DNA of 64,000 nucleotides. Source: CAIVVT01 sp963838205. Its GTDB lineage: Bacteria > Acidobacteriota > Terriglobia > Bryobacterales > Bryobacteraceae. The stretch is from the NCBI GenBank assembly GCA_963838205.1, contig CAWIQF010000014.1, forward strand, positions 186,001 to 250,000. Direction: 5' to 3'. The position numbers and the translations under genes were made by a program. Numbering within the stretch: the first letter of the stretch is position 1; each line of letters opens with the position of its first letter. Under the pieces are notes generated by a model. It was not told the DNA's origin. It ran no database searches and was given only the letters and a program-made list of their open reading frames with translations. Shown piece by piece: positions 8,763 to 17,603 of the stretch.

Positions 8763-9458
8763 TCACGATCGTCCGTAGATCGGAATCAGCGCCCCGCTGG
8801 TTTCCGCCGACCGATCCGAGGCCAGCCAGACGAGAGTGTCGGCGATGGCTTCCGGCGCGACCCATTTCGCGAAGTCGGCATTCGGCATCGCGGCCCGGTT
8901 CGCCGCCGTGTCAATGGTCCCGGGCAACACGGCATTCACCGTGATCCCCTTCGGCCGCAGCTCCGCCGCCAGGTTCAGCACCAGCGCATGCAGCGCCGCT
9001 TTCGATACCGCGTAGGCCACCGCGCCCGGCGCGCCCTCCGCCCCCGCGCGCGAACCCACTGCCAGCAGCCGCCCGCCGCCCGACTTGAGTATCCACGGCA
9101 ACGCCGCGCGGAACAACAGGAACGCCGACCGCGCGTTGATCTCCATCATTCGGTCCCACGTCTCTACTTTCGTGGATTCCACCGGGCCGTCCATGGCGAA
9201 GCCGCCCATCAGGTGCACCGCCGCATCGATGCCTGCGTGGCGTTCCACCAACGCCCGCACTGCCTTCTCCGCGCCTTCCGGCGTCCCCAGATCGGCCTGG
9301 ACCGTCAGCAGTCCGTCCTGCCGCTCGTTCTCCGGCCAGCGCCGTGCCACCCCGGCCACCATCGCGCCCTCGCGCAGAAAGGCTCGCACCACCGCCTGGC
9401 CCAATCCGCCAGTGGCGCCGGTGATCAGTACTCTCTTCGCTCCCAGTACTCCGCTCAT
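8763..9458 (-). CDS. Short-chain dehydrogenase/reductase (SDR)
   Basis: A 231-residue classical SDR. The TGATGGLGQ cofactor motif is near residue 12, and catalytic Tyr and Lys are in AYAVSKAALHAL. The C-terminal GALIPIYGRS is typical. The start at 9458 is chosen because the Rossmann strand KRVLITG follows immediately. The longer frame to 9518 would run through the divergent promoter. It reduces or oxidises an unknown alcohol/ketone with NAD(P). The promoter region is shared with the divergent Memo-family gene 59 nt away. Confidence 0.88.
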   Translation of the reverse strand: MSGVLGAKRVLITGATGGLGQAVVRAFLREGAMVAGVARRWPENERQDGLLTVQADLGTPEGAEKAVRALVERHAGIDAAVHLMGGFAMDGPVESTKVETWDRMMEINARSAFLLFRAALPWILKSGGGRLLAVGSRAGAEGAPGAVAYAVSKAALHALVLNLAAELRPKGITVNAVLPGTIDTAANRAAMPNADFAKWVAPEAIADTLVWLASDRSAETSGALIPIYGRS

Positions 9459-9517
9459 TTGATTAATTCTATAATCTGCTTGCGCTGGACCGGCGACGGC
9501 GCGCTTATCATATAGCA

Positions 9518-10765
9518 ATGCCGGAGCAACTCCCGCGTCTGCGGTTTGACATCGAGTTCCTGCCTTCGCCGGTCGCCAAACGACCCGGGCTGATGTTGCG
9601 CGATCCCTTCGGCTACTCGGACTCGACGCTCATCATTCCTCCGGCACTCATCCAGTCCCTGCGATGCTTCGACGGCACACAAACCGATCTGGACCTCCGC
9701 CAGATGCTTACGCATAGCACCGGCGAACTCGAGGTCGGCGAGCTGATTGAGCACCTCATCTCGACTCTCGACAACGGCGGCTTCCTGCTCACGCATCGTT
9801 TTGAAGAGCTGCGCGACACCAGCCATCGCCAGTTTGCGGAATCGCCCGTGCGCCTGGCCTCCCATGCCGGCGCCGCCTATCCCGACGACGAGAGCGAGTT
9901 GCGCGAGCTGCTTACGGACTATCTCTCCACGCCGGAACATGGCCCCGCGGATGCAGCCACGCTGGTCGGCATCGCCGCGCCCCACATCAGTCCCGAAGGT
10001 GGATGGGAGACCTATCGCGAGGCCTTCCGCGCGCTCTCCCCAGACGTGCTCGAACTGCCCCGCGCCGACCGTGCGCGCGGCGAAAAGGTTTTCATCATCC
10101 TGGGCACCTCGCACTACGGCGAGCCGGGCCGCTTCGGCCTTACGCGCAAGAATTTCCTCACGCCGCTGGGCGAAGCTCAGACTGAAACCGCCTGGGTCAA
10201 CTTGCTCGCCCAGCAGGCGCCCGACGCCGTGTTGATGGAAGACTACTGCCACGCCATCGAACACTCCATCGAGTTCCAGGTCGTTTTCCTGCAGTCGCTC
10301 TTCGGTCCCTCCGTCCGCATCCTGCCGATCCTGTGCGGCTCGTTCGCGCTCAGCATGTCCGCCGCCCGCAAACCCGAAGACGACGACGCCATCCGCGCCT
10401 TTCTCGAATCGCTTGGCGAACTCGTCGTGCGCGAACGGAACCGCCCGTGCTTCGTCCTCGGCGTGGACATGGCCCACATGGGCAGCCGGTACGGCGATCG
10501 CGCCGTGCGCGTAGGCGACGACGTGATGGACGAAGTGGCCCAGCGCGATCGCGCCCGCATCGCCCGCCTTAGCCACGGCGACGCCGAAGGCTTTTGGGAG
10601 CTCGTGCGCCAGAACGAAGACGATCTCAAGTGGTGTGGCACTGCGCCCTTCTATACGTTCCTGCGCGCCGCCCGGCCTGCTTCCGGATTGCTCCGCCGCT
10701 ACCAGCAATGGAACATTGACGACGCCAGCGTCGTCTCTTTCGCCGCCATGACCTTCCACCGCTAA
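9518..10765 (+). CDS. Memo-family protein (AmmeMemoRadiSam system protein B)
   Basis: A 415-residue protein. The Memo domain occupies about residues 130-415, with AAPHIS, ILGTSHYG, EHSIEFQVVFLQ and VDMAHMG carrying the conserved His/Cys-type metal-site residues. The N-terminal ~110 residues are an added domain that resembles PqqD/winged-helix-like leaders found on several bacterial Memo proteins. Memo, AMMECR1 and a radical SAM protein often form a three-gene system of unknown function, possibly RNA or small-molecule modification. Neither AMMECR1 nor the matching radical SAM protein is adjacent here. It is divergent from the SDR gene. Confidence 0.85.
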   Translation: MPEQLPRLRFDIEFLPSPVAKRPGLMLRDPFGYSDSTLIIPPALIQSLRCFDGTQTDLDLRQMLTHSTGELEVGELIEHLISTLDNGGFLLTHRFEELRDTSHRQFAESPVRLASHAGAAYPDDESELRELLTDYLSTPEHGPADAATLVGIAAPHISPEGGWETYREAFRALSPDVLELPRADRARGEKVFIILGTSHYGEPGRFGLTRKNFLTPLGEAQTETAWVNLLAQQAPDAVLMEDYCHAIEHSIEFQVVFLQSLFGPSVRILPILCGSFALSMSAARKPEDDDAIRAFLESLGELVVRERNRPCFVLGVDMAHMGSRYGDRAVRVGDDVMDEVAQRDRARIARLSHGDAEGFWELVRQNEDDLKWCGTAPFYTFLRAARPASGLLRRYQQWNIDDASVVSFAAMTFHR

Positions 10766-10853
10766 GCCGGGCCAGAAAGGGCAACCGGACGCCGCCTTCT
10801 GCCCCGCGGTTGTGCGTTTGCTCCATCTCGAAGCGCGTGCGCTCACGCACTGA

Positions 10854-12227
10854 TCAGGACTGCGCTTGGTAGTGGATAAGCTGGTGCGTCGCCAGATCGA
10901 CCGTCACCGAGTCGTCGGGCGTCTTGGCCGCTTCGCCGTCGCTTTGCGGGTGGTACTCGATGCGCAGTTGCTTCGAGTCGGCCAGTACGCGCAAATACCC
11001 GAAGTCCTGATCGTCGTAATTCTCGAAGGTGACCTTGTCTTTGCCCTGCGACAATCCCGGCTGGTCCACCGGTACGCGGATCGCCAGGCTGCCTTTGTGC
11101 GTCAGTTGGGACAGGCCGTGCCCGCCGTTGCCGGCGACCAGGAACGGGGTCTGCCGGCTATCCTGGATGCGCGTGAAACGCTGGTAATTATGCGCATGCC
11201 CGGAGAGCACGGCATGCGGCCAAACGCCCGTCGCGGCACACGCCGCGTCGATGTCTTTCAGCATCAGCGGGCTGCCTCCGTGTTTCCCGGCGCTCCCGAC
11301 GCCTGTCTGCGTTTGGGCAACGTACGGCGGATGGTGCACGGCGATCACCACCGCCCCCACGAACTGCTCGGCCTTGACCCGCTTCAGCGCGGCTTGGAGA
11401 AACGTGAGTTGCGCATCGGTGAGGTACGGATACGTGCCTCCCTGCGCGGAAATCACGCCCGGATCTTCGAGGCAATTGCTGTACAGCCCGAGAACCCGGA
11501 CAAACGGCGCCTCCAGCGTAAAGTAGACCCCTGGTTGAATACCGGCGGTCCGGCTCAGACCGCCCGATTCGGGCGTCTTGTGGAACGGTTGCCCGGCGGT
11601 ACAGAAATTCTCCAGGAAGGCTGCCAGGGTCGGCGTGGACGTGTTGGGCGCGACCATGCCGTCGTGGTTCCCGGGCACGGCGAAGATCGGCGCCGGGTAG
11701 TTGCGATACGGATCGTAGAACTGGTCGTAGTAATACTGAGCTTCTCCGAAGCTGTAGATCACATCGCCCAGGTGCAGGCAAAACGAAGGGACCGCGGTTG
11801 GGTCCGTCTCCGTGAAGTCGCTCACCATCTTGTCTGCCACCAGTTCTTCGTCCTTCGGGCCGGTTGTATTCCCGGTATCGCCGATGGCATGGAAGACGAT
11901 CTGACCCGCGCGTTGAATCGCGCTCAGCACGTCCGGCCCGCGCTGGCCGATCGCATCCGCCAGGCTGAGCGTCGGCTCGGTCGCCGTCACCACTGGAAAC
12001 GGACGGGGCTTGAGCGTGCCCTTCTCGCTGTCGAGAATTTTGTAAGCCGCCGCGTCCGAGCCGTGTTTCACTACAAACTTCGCCGGATCCTGCGTCGGCG
12101 CCGGCTCAGCAAACTGAGCTCCGCCGGTGGGAATCGGGCCGCTGTTGTCGGTGGGCGGCGGCACCGTCGGCGCATGTTTTTTAACGGGGCCAGGGGCCGG
12201 AACGCGACCGCTCTGCTTGCTGCTCAT
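10854..12227 (-). CDS. Calcineurin-like metallophosphoesterase
   Basis: A 457-residue protein with all metallophosphoesterase motifs: IGDTGNT, HLGDVIYSFG, PGNHDGM, VHHPPY and SGHAHNYQRF. These coordinate a dinuclear metal centre, as in purple acid phosphatases. The ~60 residues after the start are Pro-rich and lack a clear signal peptide, so it may be cytoplasmic or use an unusual export route. The start at 12227 is chosen over an upstream frame because GAGAGGGG lies just ahead of it. The substrate is unknown. Confidence 0.85.
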   Translation of the reverse strand: MSSKQSGRVPAPGPVKKHAPTVPPPTDNSGPIPTGGAQFAEPAPTQDPAKFVVKHGSDAAAYKILDSEKGTLKPRPFPVVTATEPTLSLADAIGQRGPDVLSAIQRAGQIVFHAIGDTGNTTGPKDEELVADKMVSDFTETDPTAVPSFCLHLGDVIYSFGEAQYYYDQFYDPYRNYPAPIFAVPGNHDGMVAPNTSTPTLAAFLENFCTAGQPFHKTPESGGLSRTAGIQPGVYFTLEAPFVRVLGLYSNCLEDPGVISAQGGTYPYLTDAQLTFLQAALKRVKAEQFVGAVVIAVHHPPYVAQTQTGVGSAGKHGGSPLMLKDIDAACAATGVWPHAVLSGHAHNYQRFTRIQDSRQTPFLVAGNGGHGLSQLTHKGSLAIRVPVDQPGLSQGKDKVTFENYDDQDFGYLRVLADSKQLRIEYHPQSDGEAAKTPDDSVTVDLATHQLIHYQAQS

Positions 12228-12563
12228 CGAAAACCCCTCTCTTTCGGACTGTGAAATCACTCATCCTGCGCGCGCACGGTAACTCCGTGAACAACGCGGA
12301 CAGGACGGGACAGGACATTATTGAGGGATATTTACTTTTAAGTCAAGTTAATTGTCGGTTGAAACTCACTCGAATTGATTGTCAATTCGACAATAATTGG
12401 TCGTCATCGCGTCCCCGCGCAGGGGGCTGCTTTATGTCGGCGTGCGCGAGATGGCCGTCGCCAGAGGGGATTGCCGCGGAGAAAACTGTCCCGGCGGCGG
12501 TGTATCGCCACGCTGAGCCGGCCTTCCCGACGGAATGCGAATGCCGGTTGCCCAGCTACGCGC
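12228..12563. other. Gene-free stretch, part AT-rich, with operator-like palindromes
   Basis: This 336-nt gap lies between the metallophosphoesterase start and the end of the tail-tube-like gene. Its first 170 nt are markedly AT-rich compared with the surroundings and hold overlapping inverted repeats at 12371-12394. The rest is GC-rich and shows nothing recognisable. A 167-codon plus-strand frame across it has no domain and was not accepted. Confidence 0.5.
12371..12394. promoter_or_regulatory. Overlapping inverted repeats, operator candidate
   Basis: CGAATTGA (12371-12378) and TCAATTCG (12382-12389) form a perfect 8-bp dyad with a 3-nt centre. ATTGTC (12378-12383) and GACAAT (12389-12394) form a second, overlapping dyad. 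The site lies about 150 bp upstream of the metallophosphoesterase start in an AT-rich patch, so a regulator-binding site is plausible. Confidence 0.4.
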
Positions 12564-13073
12564 TCACTTCGGTTCGGTGGGTTCCGGAACGCTCAGATCT
12601 CGTTCCCAGCCCTCGTTTTCCAGCCGGATGGACTGTATGGCGACCTCGCTGGTGTTGGCGTCCAGCGCCGGCAGCGCCTGATACTCCGATACCCAGCAGC
12701 GGTACACCTTGTATGCCAGCGCGAGCTGCCCGGCTTCGTTGTAGAACTCGATAACGATGTCCTTGCGGAAATCCTGCAGCCCGACTTCCGCGCCCATGCC
12801 GGCGCCCAGCCTCCAGACGAGGTTGGCCCAGTCCTCGAACGCCGTGTCGTGGCTGACGCCGCGCGCCAGGGTGATCGGCTCATAGCTCGTCAGTCCCGGA
12901 GACTTGCGCGAGGTGCTGGGATCGCCGCCCTCGCGATGCTCCACCACGTCCGTGCTCCTCTTCAGGGCGCCGACGTAGCTCACACCGGCGACGTATTTGC
13001 CATCCCATTTCACCCGGAATTTGAAGTTCTTGTAAGGGTCGAACCTAGTCGAGTTAACCGTGAATTCCGCCAT
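12564..13073 (-). CDS. Phage-tail-tube-like protein (T4 gp19 / contractile injection tube family)
   Basis: A 169-residue protein whose sequence fits the conserved phage tail region family. It has an N-terminal DPYKNFKFRVKWDGKYVAGV strand pair, the VEHREGG and SYEPITLARGV region, the charged helix FEDWANLVWR, and a C-terminal SIRLENEGWERD. In tailed phages and extracellular contractile injection systems this fold stacks into the inner tube. No sheath, baseplate, spike or LysM gene is in the window, so it stands as an orphan: a remnant, a domesticated tube, or a component that works with a distant cluster. Confidence 0.8.
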   Translation of the reverse strand: MAEFTVNSTRFDPYKNFKFRVKWDGKYVAGVSYVGALKRSTDVVEHREGGDPSTSRKSPGLTSYEPITLARGVSHDTAFEDWANLVWRLGAGMGAEVGLQDFRKDIVIEFYNEAGQLALAYKVYRCWVSEYQALPALDANTSEVAIQSIRLENEGWERDLSVPEPTEPK

Positions 13074-13247
13074 TTCGGCAGTGTAGCATCAGTGCTCGAA
13101 TAATTGCCCCTCGGACATCAAAAGTCCGCCGAAACGCGGGGAATAATCTGCAATTGAATGGAATTGGGTTGAAGTGAGCGTGAAATCCACGGCTTGTGAT
13201 CACAGAAACGCTCACCTGAGCGATAGCAGGCCAGCCGTGCCCAATGG

Positions 13248-14060
13248 CTACTGCGCCGCCGGCCTGAGCATGGCGACCAGCGCGACCAACAGTCCCGCCG
13301 CGCCCAGAAACGAGCCAAACGGCAGCTCAAATGTGGAGGCATCCTCGCCCTTCCATTTGATCCAGAGCAGGCCGATTACGCTGCCCGCGAACGACGCTCC
13401 GAGCAGGACCACGATGGCGCTCTCCATTCCCAGAAACGCCGCCATCATGCCCAGCAGTTTGACGTCGCCGAGCCCCAGTCCTTCGCGCTTCCGGACCAGC
13501 AGATACGCCCAACCCACGGCCCACAAAAGCCCGGCCAGGACCACCGACCCGAGCACCGCCCCCGCCAGTCCGGCGAACCGCGCGCTCTGGCCTTCCATAA
13601 ACAACGCGATGACGCCCCGCGGCGGCGGCGCGAGCGGCGCCAATGCGATCGCGGCCATCCACCCGCCCAGCGTGAATTCGTCCGGTAGGATCCGCGTTTC
13701 CAGGTCGGAGAACAGCAGTTCGACGAGGATGAACCCGAACAGGCACCATTTGGCCGCCACCCAGTCCAGGCCGTTCAGCCGCACGGCCAGCCAGAACCAC
13801 GCTCCGGTGAGTGCTTCAACCGTTGGATAGCGCCACGAAATCAATGCCTTGCAGGAGCGGCAGCGTCCGCCCAGCAGTACGAAGCTGAGCAGTGGAATGT
13901 TGTCGTACCAGGCGATCATCGCGCCACAGCGGGGGCAGTGCGAGCGCGGCTGCACGACCGATTCGTTGTCCGGCAGGCGGCTGATGCAGACATTCGCGAA
14001 ACTGCCCAGCAGGAGCCCGAAAATGGCCGCGCAAATCTCAATGAAATCTCTGTATTCCAA
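13248..14060 (-). CDS. pilD: Prepilin peptidase (A24 family)
   Basis: A 270-residue membrane protein. The N-terminal domain has the zinc-type cysteine pairs CPRCG and CRSCK, and the peptidase core has the two catalytic aspartates in FSDLETRILPDE and GLGLGDVKLLG. It cleaves and usually N-methylates type IV prepilins and type II pseudopilins at the inner membrane, so the pseudopilins at 29833 and 30281 are likely substrates. A TTG at 14060, 4 nt after the upstream stop, is taken as start because longer frames run through the glycosyltransferase. It is the last gene of a tightly packed minus-strand group. Confidence 0.9.
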   Translation of the reverse strand: MEYRDFIEICAAIFGLLLGSFANVCISRLPDNESVVQPRSHCPRCGAMIAWYDNIPLLSFVLLGGRCRSCKALISWRYPTVEALTGAWFWLAVRLNGLDWVAAKWCLFGFILVELLFSDLETRILPDEFTLGGWMAAIALAPLAPPPRGVIALFMEGQSARFAGLAGAVLGSVVLAGLLWAVGWAYLLVRKREGLGLGDVKLLGMMAAFLGMESAIVVLLGASFAGSVIGLLWIKWKGEDASTFELPFGSFLGAAGLLVALVAMLRPAAQ

Positions 14061-14064
14061 TCGA

Positions 14065-14964
14065 TTACCCGAGCACTTTCCGATAGCCGGCCAGCGTCCG
14101 CTCGACCATGTGCTCCACCGTATAGCATTGTTCGACCATCGCCCGCGCACTGCGGATCATGTGCTCCGCCAGCGGAAGGTCCCCGTCCAGGCGGCGGATG
14201 GCCGACTCGAATGCCTGCTGGGTGTTCTCCACGAGCAGTCCGGTCGTGCCGTTCGAGACGATCTCCGGCAGGCCGCCGACGTTGCTCGCGATCACCGGCA
14301 CGCCGTGCGCCATCGCCAGCAGCACTGCCGATCCAAGCCCTTCCATTTCAGAAGCATACAGGAAGATGCGCGCCGTCCGGAAAGCCTTTTCAAGATCCCT
14401 CACGAACGCGATCCGCGGCTTGACCCCTCTCAGCAGCGACCGGCCCTTGGCCGGATCCGATGAATCGAGCGCCACAATTCCACCCGTCCGGTTGCCGGTA
14501 TAAGGCGGCACCACGACACCGTCAGGGACCAGTGCAATGCGATCCTCGGGAACGCCCGCCGCTGTGAGTTGCGCGCTGACCGCCCGGGAAATGCTCAAGA
14601 GCAGCGCGGCGGAACCGTATTTCTTTCTGCTGAAAATCGTGTTCTTCACGCTGAATGCCACACGGCGCGAAACCACGACCGGCGCGCGTTGCCCCGGCCC
14701 GATTAAGGCCAGCCAGGCCATGGTGTGGGCGCGCGAGTCATGGCAATGCACCAGGTCGGCCCAGCCCGATTCACGCCACACCGAAAACAGGTTGAGCGGC
14801 AGCACCTTGAGGCCTTGCGTTTGCGCCTTGCGAAACAGGGGTGTGCCCCGAACCGCCAGCAGCTTGATCAGGACCCCGCGCTTCGCCAGGCCGCCCATCA
14901 GGTGCAGTGTTTGCCACTGCCCGCCACGCAGCTCTTTGCCAGCGTCGATGTGCAGAACTCGCAT
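14065..14964 (-). CDS. Glycosyltransferase family 4
   Basis: A 299-residue cytoplasmic GT-B glycosyltransferase, somewhat shorter than the usual 350-400. The N-terminal half has KELRGGQWQTLHLM, typical of nucleotide-sugar GT4 proteins. The C-terminal half has the donor-binding ASEMEGLGSAVLLAMAHGVP motif and ASNVGGLPEIV. It adds a sugar to a surface polysaccharide or lipid A-type acceptor. The acceptor domain seems compacted between residues 160 and 190. It lies 2 nt after the GT2 gene and 4 nt before pilD. Confidence 0.85.
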   Translation of the reverse strand: MRVLHIDAGKELRGGQWQTLHLMGGLAKRGVLIKLLAVRGTPLFRKAQTQGLKVLPLNLFSVWRESGWADLVHCHDSRAHTMAWLALIGPGQRAPVVVSRRVAFSVKNTIFSRKKYGSAALLLSISRAVSAQLTAAGVPEDRIALVPDGVVVPPYTGNRTGGIVALDSSDPAKGRSLLRGVKPRIAFVRDLEKAFRTARIFLYASEMEGLGSAVLLAMAHGVPVIASNVGGLPEIVSNGTTGLLVENTQQAFESAIRRLDGDLPLAEHMIRSARAMVEQCYTVEHMVERTLAGYRKVLG

Positions 14965-14966
14965 CG

Positions 14967-15710
14967 TTAGCGCCGGTGCATGTAGCGCGCCTTGGCATAC
15001 TTCAGAAAGGTGTACTGCGCGGCCATATGAGCGATTACAAATCCTTCCAGACCATCAAGATACCCACGCTGCAGAAAGTACGTTTTAAAAAACGTCCAGG
15101 GCGGGTCGGCGAGTAGCCGGCGAGCGCCCACGGATTTGCCGCCCGCCACCAGTTCCTCGGCGGCTAGGGTCGTGTAACGATCCATCGATTTCAGGTGCTC
15201 GCTCAACGACCCGCAGGTGTAGTGCAGGAGGTTGCCCTCGAGCGCGCCAACGCGGCCGGTGGAAACCACGCTTTCATGGACAAATTGGCCCACCCATTTG
15301 GCCTTCCGGCGGTCAAAAAGCCGAATCTTCCGGTCGGGGTACCAACCCGAGTGGAGGATCCATCGGCCGAGATACTGGGCCATGCGCGGAACCGTGTAGG
15401 CGTCGTACTGCGGACCGCTTTTCTTGATTTGGCAGATCTCGGCCTCGAGGTCCTCGCTGAGCGCTTCGTCCGCATCGATCGAAAGCACCCAATCATGGGC
15501 CGCCTGGTCGGAGGCGTAATTCTTCTGCCCGGCGTAGCCGCGCCAGTTCGCGTCGAGGACGCGCGCGCCGTGCTTTTCCGCGATCGCGACGGTGCCGTCC
15601 GTCGAGCCGCTATCCACGACCAGGATCTCATCGCAGCAGCGCAGGCTTTCAATGGCCCGCGGCAGGTTGCGCTCCTCATTCAGCGTGATGATCGTCCCCG
15701 AGATGTTCAT
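14967..15710 (-). CDS. Glycosyltransferase family 2, LPS core type
   Basis: A 247-residue GT-A transferase with TLNEERNLPRAIESL, VDSGSTDGT and SIDADEAL, the nucleotide and metal (DxD) sites. The later HESVVSTGRVGALEGNLLHYT segment is typical of WaaE/KdtX-like core transferases. The start at 15710 is chosen because ISGTIITLNEE must begin near the N-terminus. It acts in the cytoplasm on a glycolipid acceptor. It clusters with the GT4 gene, which suggests one surface glycan pathway. Confidence 0.87.
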   Translation of the reverse strand: MNISGTIITLNEERNLPRAIESLRCCDEILVVDSGSTDGTVAIAEKHGARVLDANWRGYAGQKNYASDQAAHDWVLSIDADEALSEDLEAEICQIKKSGPQYDAYTVPRMAQYLGRWILHSGWYPDRKIRLFDRRKAKWVGQFVHESVVSTGRVGALEGNLLHYTCGSLSEHLKSMDRYTTLAAEELVAGGKSVGARRLLADPPWTFFKTYFLQRGYLDGLEGFVIAHMAAQYTFLKYAKARYMHRR

Positions 15711-15747
15711 GCGAATCCGGGATGCAGATCGCGACAATTCCTGCGGG

Positions 15748-16701
15748 TCATTGTACTGGAGTGGTGTAGAGCAGCGGGGCGGGCATGAAGCTGAGCAGGA
15801 AGATCAGACCTGCCAGCACCAGTAGGATCTTGCGCTTCCGGTCCAGGCCCTGGTCGTCATAGACGGGAAAGTGGCGGCGTCCGACCAGCAGCAGGATGCC
15901 CGCCCAAAAGAACCACGGCCAGAACAGGAAGCCCATCAATCCCAGCATAACGATCACCGCGAGCGACACCCAGCGGTGGCGTTCCCCCAGCCACGAATAG
16001 ACGATGTGGCCGCCGTCGAGTTGTCCCACCGGCAACAGGTTGAGCGCCGTCGCCAGCAAGCCAACCCAGGCTGCGCGGGCCACCGGGTGCATGTTCAGAT
16101 CGACCATCCGCGCGCCGGGAAAGATCCACGCGCCCAGCCACTGAATCAGCAGCGGCAGTCCCAACCGCGTCTCGGCGCCTGCGCCTAACCCGGGGACGAT
16201 GCGCGAAAGCGCAAGCCCGATGCCCAGCGCCGGCAGCACGAATACGAAACCGGCCAGCGGGCCGGCGATGCCGACGTCGAACAACTCCCTGCGGCTCTTT
16301 AGAGCGGAGCGGAAGCGGATGAATGCGCCGAAGGTGCCGATGAAGCTCGGCGCGGGCAGAAAGTAGGGCAGTGTGCAGGCGACGCGGTGATAACGGCAGG
16401 CGAAGTAGTGGCCCAGTTCATGCGCCAGCAGAATCAGCAGCAGGGTCAGCGAATAAGATAATCCGTCCAGTAACAACGCGGGCCGGCGGAGCAGTTCGGA
16501 GAACGTGTTCAAGTCTTCGAGAAAGTCCAGTCCGGGCAGGTTGCGGTCGAAGTGAAAGGCCACGCGCGAACCGAGCGCCGTGGTGCACAGCAGAGTCAGC
16601 AGGAAAAGCCCAACCGGGATCAGGACCGCCCGCTGCGGCCGCGGACGATCGTCGCTCTGCACGGGCGCGTGTTCCTCGCTTTCGCCAAGGGCTGCGTGCA
16701 C
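15748..16701 (-). CDS. Site-2 protease family intramembrane metalloprotease (M50)
   Basis: A 317-residue multi-pass membrane protein with the zinc motif HELGH at residues 94-98 in a hydrophobic helix and the second motif PVGQLDGGH near residue 230. This pair defines M50 intramembrane proteases, which cleave anti-sigma factors or signal peptides within the membrane. There is no PDZ domain. A GTG at 16701 starts the frame. It lies upstream of the glycosyltransferase/pilD group on the same strand and may be transcribed with it. Confidence 0.9.
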   Translation of the reverse strand: MHAALGESEEHAPVQSDDRPRPQRAVLIPVGLFLLTLLCTTALGSRVAFHFDRNLPGLDFLEDLNTFSELLRRPALLLDGLSYSLTLLLILLAHELGHYFACRYHRVACTLPYFLPAPSFIGTFGAFIRFRSALKSRRELFDVGIAGPLAGFVFVLPALGIGLALSRIVPGLGAGAETRLGLPLLIQWLGAWIFPGARMVDLNMHPVARAAWVGLLATALNLLPVGQLDGGHIVYSWLGERHRWVSLAVIVMLGLMGFLFWPWFFWAGILLLVGRRHFPVYDDQGLDRKRKILLVLAGLIFLLSFMPAPLLYTTPVQ

Positions 16702-16726
16702 ACTTTAAGCCAGGGTCCGGCGGCGC

Positions 16727-16996
16727 TCAGTCGAGCGCCTGCAATTCCTTGCCAGGCTTGAAGCGCACGGCCTTCCCCGGCGGAATGGCCACCTCGGCGC
16801 CGGTGCGCGGGTTGCGCCCGATGCCCGTTTTGCGAGGCCGGACAGTGAAGATGCCGAATCCACGGAGTTCGATGCGATCGCCCAGAGCGAGCGCGCGCTT
16901 CATGGACTCGAACACCGTCTCAACGGCCATCTCGGCCTTCGTCTTGGTGATGCCGGTCTTATTGACGACTTCATTGACGATGTCGAGTTTTATCAA
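16727..16996 (-). CDS. HU/IHF-family DNA-binding protein
   Basis: An 89-residue protein, standard for the family. The DNA-binding arm shows GRNPRTGAEVAIPPGKAVRFKPGK and the core has LRGFGIF. It bends DNA and organises the nucleoid. A TTG at 16996 is the start: AAGGAGG lies 6 nt upstream and no ATG is available. A good promoter sits 60 nt upstream (17057-17086). The sequence lies between HU and IHF-alpha types, so no symbol is given. Confidence 0.93.
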   Translation of the reverse strand: MIKLDIVNEVVNKTGITKTKAEMAVETVFESMKRALALGDRIELRGFGIFTVRPRKTGIGRNPRTGAEVAIPPGKAVRFKPGKELQALD

Positions 16997-17056
16997 GTTG
17001 CGCCTCCTTATGACGCCGGGACCCTGCAGGCTCTCGCGGACTCCCCGTCAAAGTGC

Positions 17057-17086
17057 ATGATAGGATTAGGGTTACAGTCTTGTCAA
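17057..17086 (-). promoter_or_regulatory. Sigma-70 promoter of the HU gene
   Basis: On the minus strand a perfect TTGACA (17086-17081) and TATCAT (17062-17057) are spaced 18 nt apart, about 60 nt upstream of the TTG start. The divergent flavin reductase gene begins 22 nt beyond the -35 box. Confidence 0.7.
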
Positions 17087-17108
17087 GCGCTACGTTCACA
17101 GTCCCTGC

Positions 17109-17603
17109 ATGAATAGTGAGTCAACCTACGCGGTTCCGGGCCCGGAAGAGTTCCGCCGGGCCTGTGCGCGCTACGCCACCGGCGTCACGGTGGCGACGGT
17201 GGAAGGCCTGGATGGGACGCCGGAAGGACTCACCGTCAATTCTTTCACGTCGGTGAGCCTGGAGCCGCCCCTGGTGCTGATGTGCATCGAAAAAACTGCC
17301 ACCGCGCATCCCCATTTCATGGCCGCGCGGGGCTTTGCCGTCAACGTGTTGACCGAAGATCAGATCGATCTATCGAGACACTTCGCGACTTATACGGGCG
17401 ATCGCTTCGAAGGGCTTGAGTGGCGCCCGGGATTACATGGCGCGCCGATTTTGGACGGCGTTCTGGCGTCCCTGGAGTGCACGACTTTCAGACACTTCGA
17501 CGCCGGCGACCACACTGTTTTCGTGGGTCAGGTGGAACGTACCGAGACGCATGCCGGTACTCCTCTGGTGTACTTCGCCAGCGCCTACCGCCGCCTCGGA
17601 TAG
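17109..17603 (+). CDS. Flavin reductase family protein
   Basis: A 164-residue FMN-binding split-barrel protein. It has the typical N-terminal RYATGVTVATV, LTVNSFTSVSLEPPLVLMCI (flavin contact) and GDHTVFVGQVE. It reduces FMN/FAD with NAD(P)H, often supplying a two-component monooxygenase. No monooxygenase is next to it. It is transcribed divergently from the HU gene. Confidence 0.9.
   Translation: MNSESTYAVPGPEEFRRACARYATGVTVATVEGLDGTPEGLTVNSFTSVSLEPPLVLMCIEKTATAHPHFMAARGFAVNVLTEDQIDLSRHFATYTGDRFEGLEWRPGLHGAPILDGVLASLECTTFRHFDAGDHTVFVGQVERTETHAGTPLVYFASAYRRLG

Noticed and set aside
9455..10846. A 463-codon minus-strand frame
   Set aside because: It is antisense to the Memo gene, which has clear family motifs.
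12251..12754. A 167-codon plus-strand frame across the AT-rich gap
   Set aside because: No domain; half of it is antisense to the tail-tube-like gene and the composition changes abruptly inside the frame.
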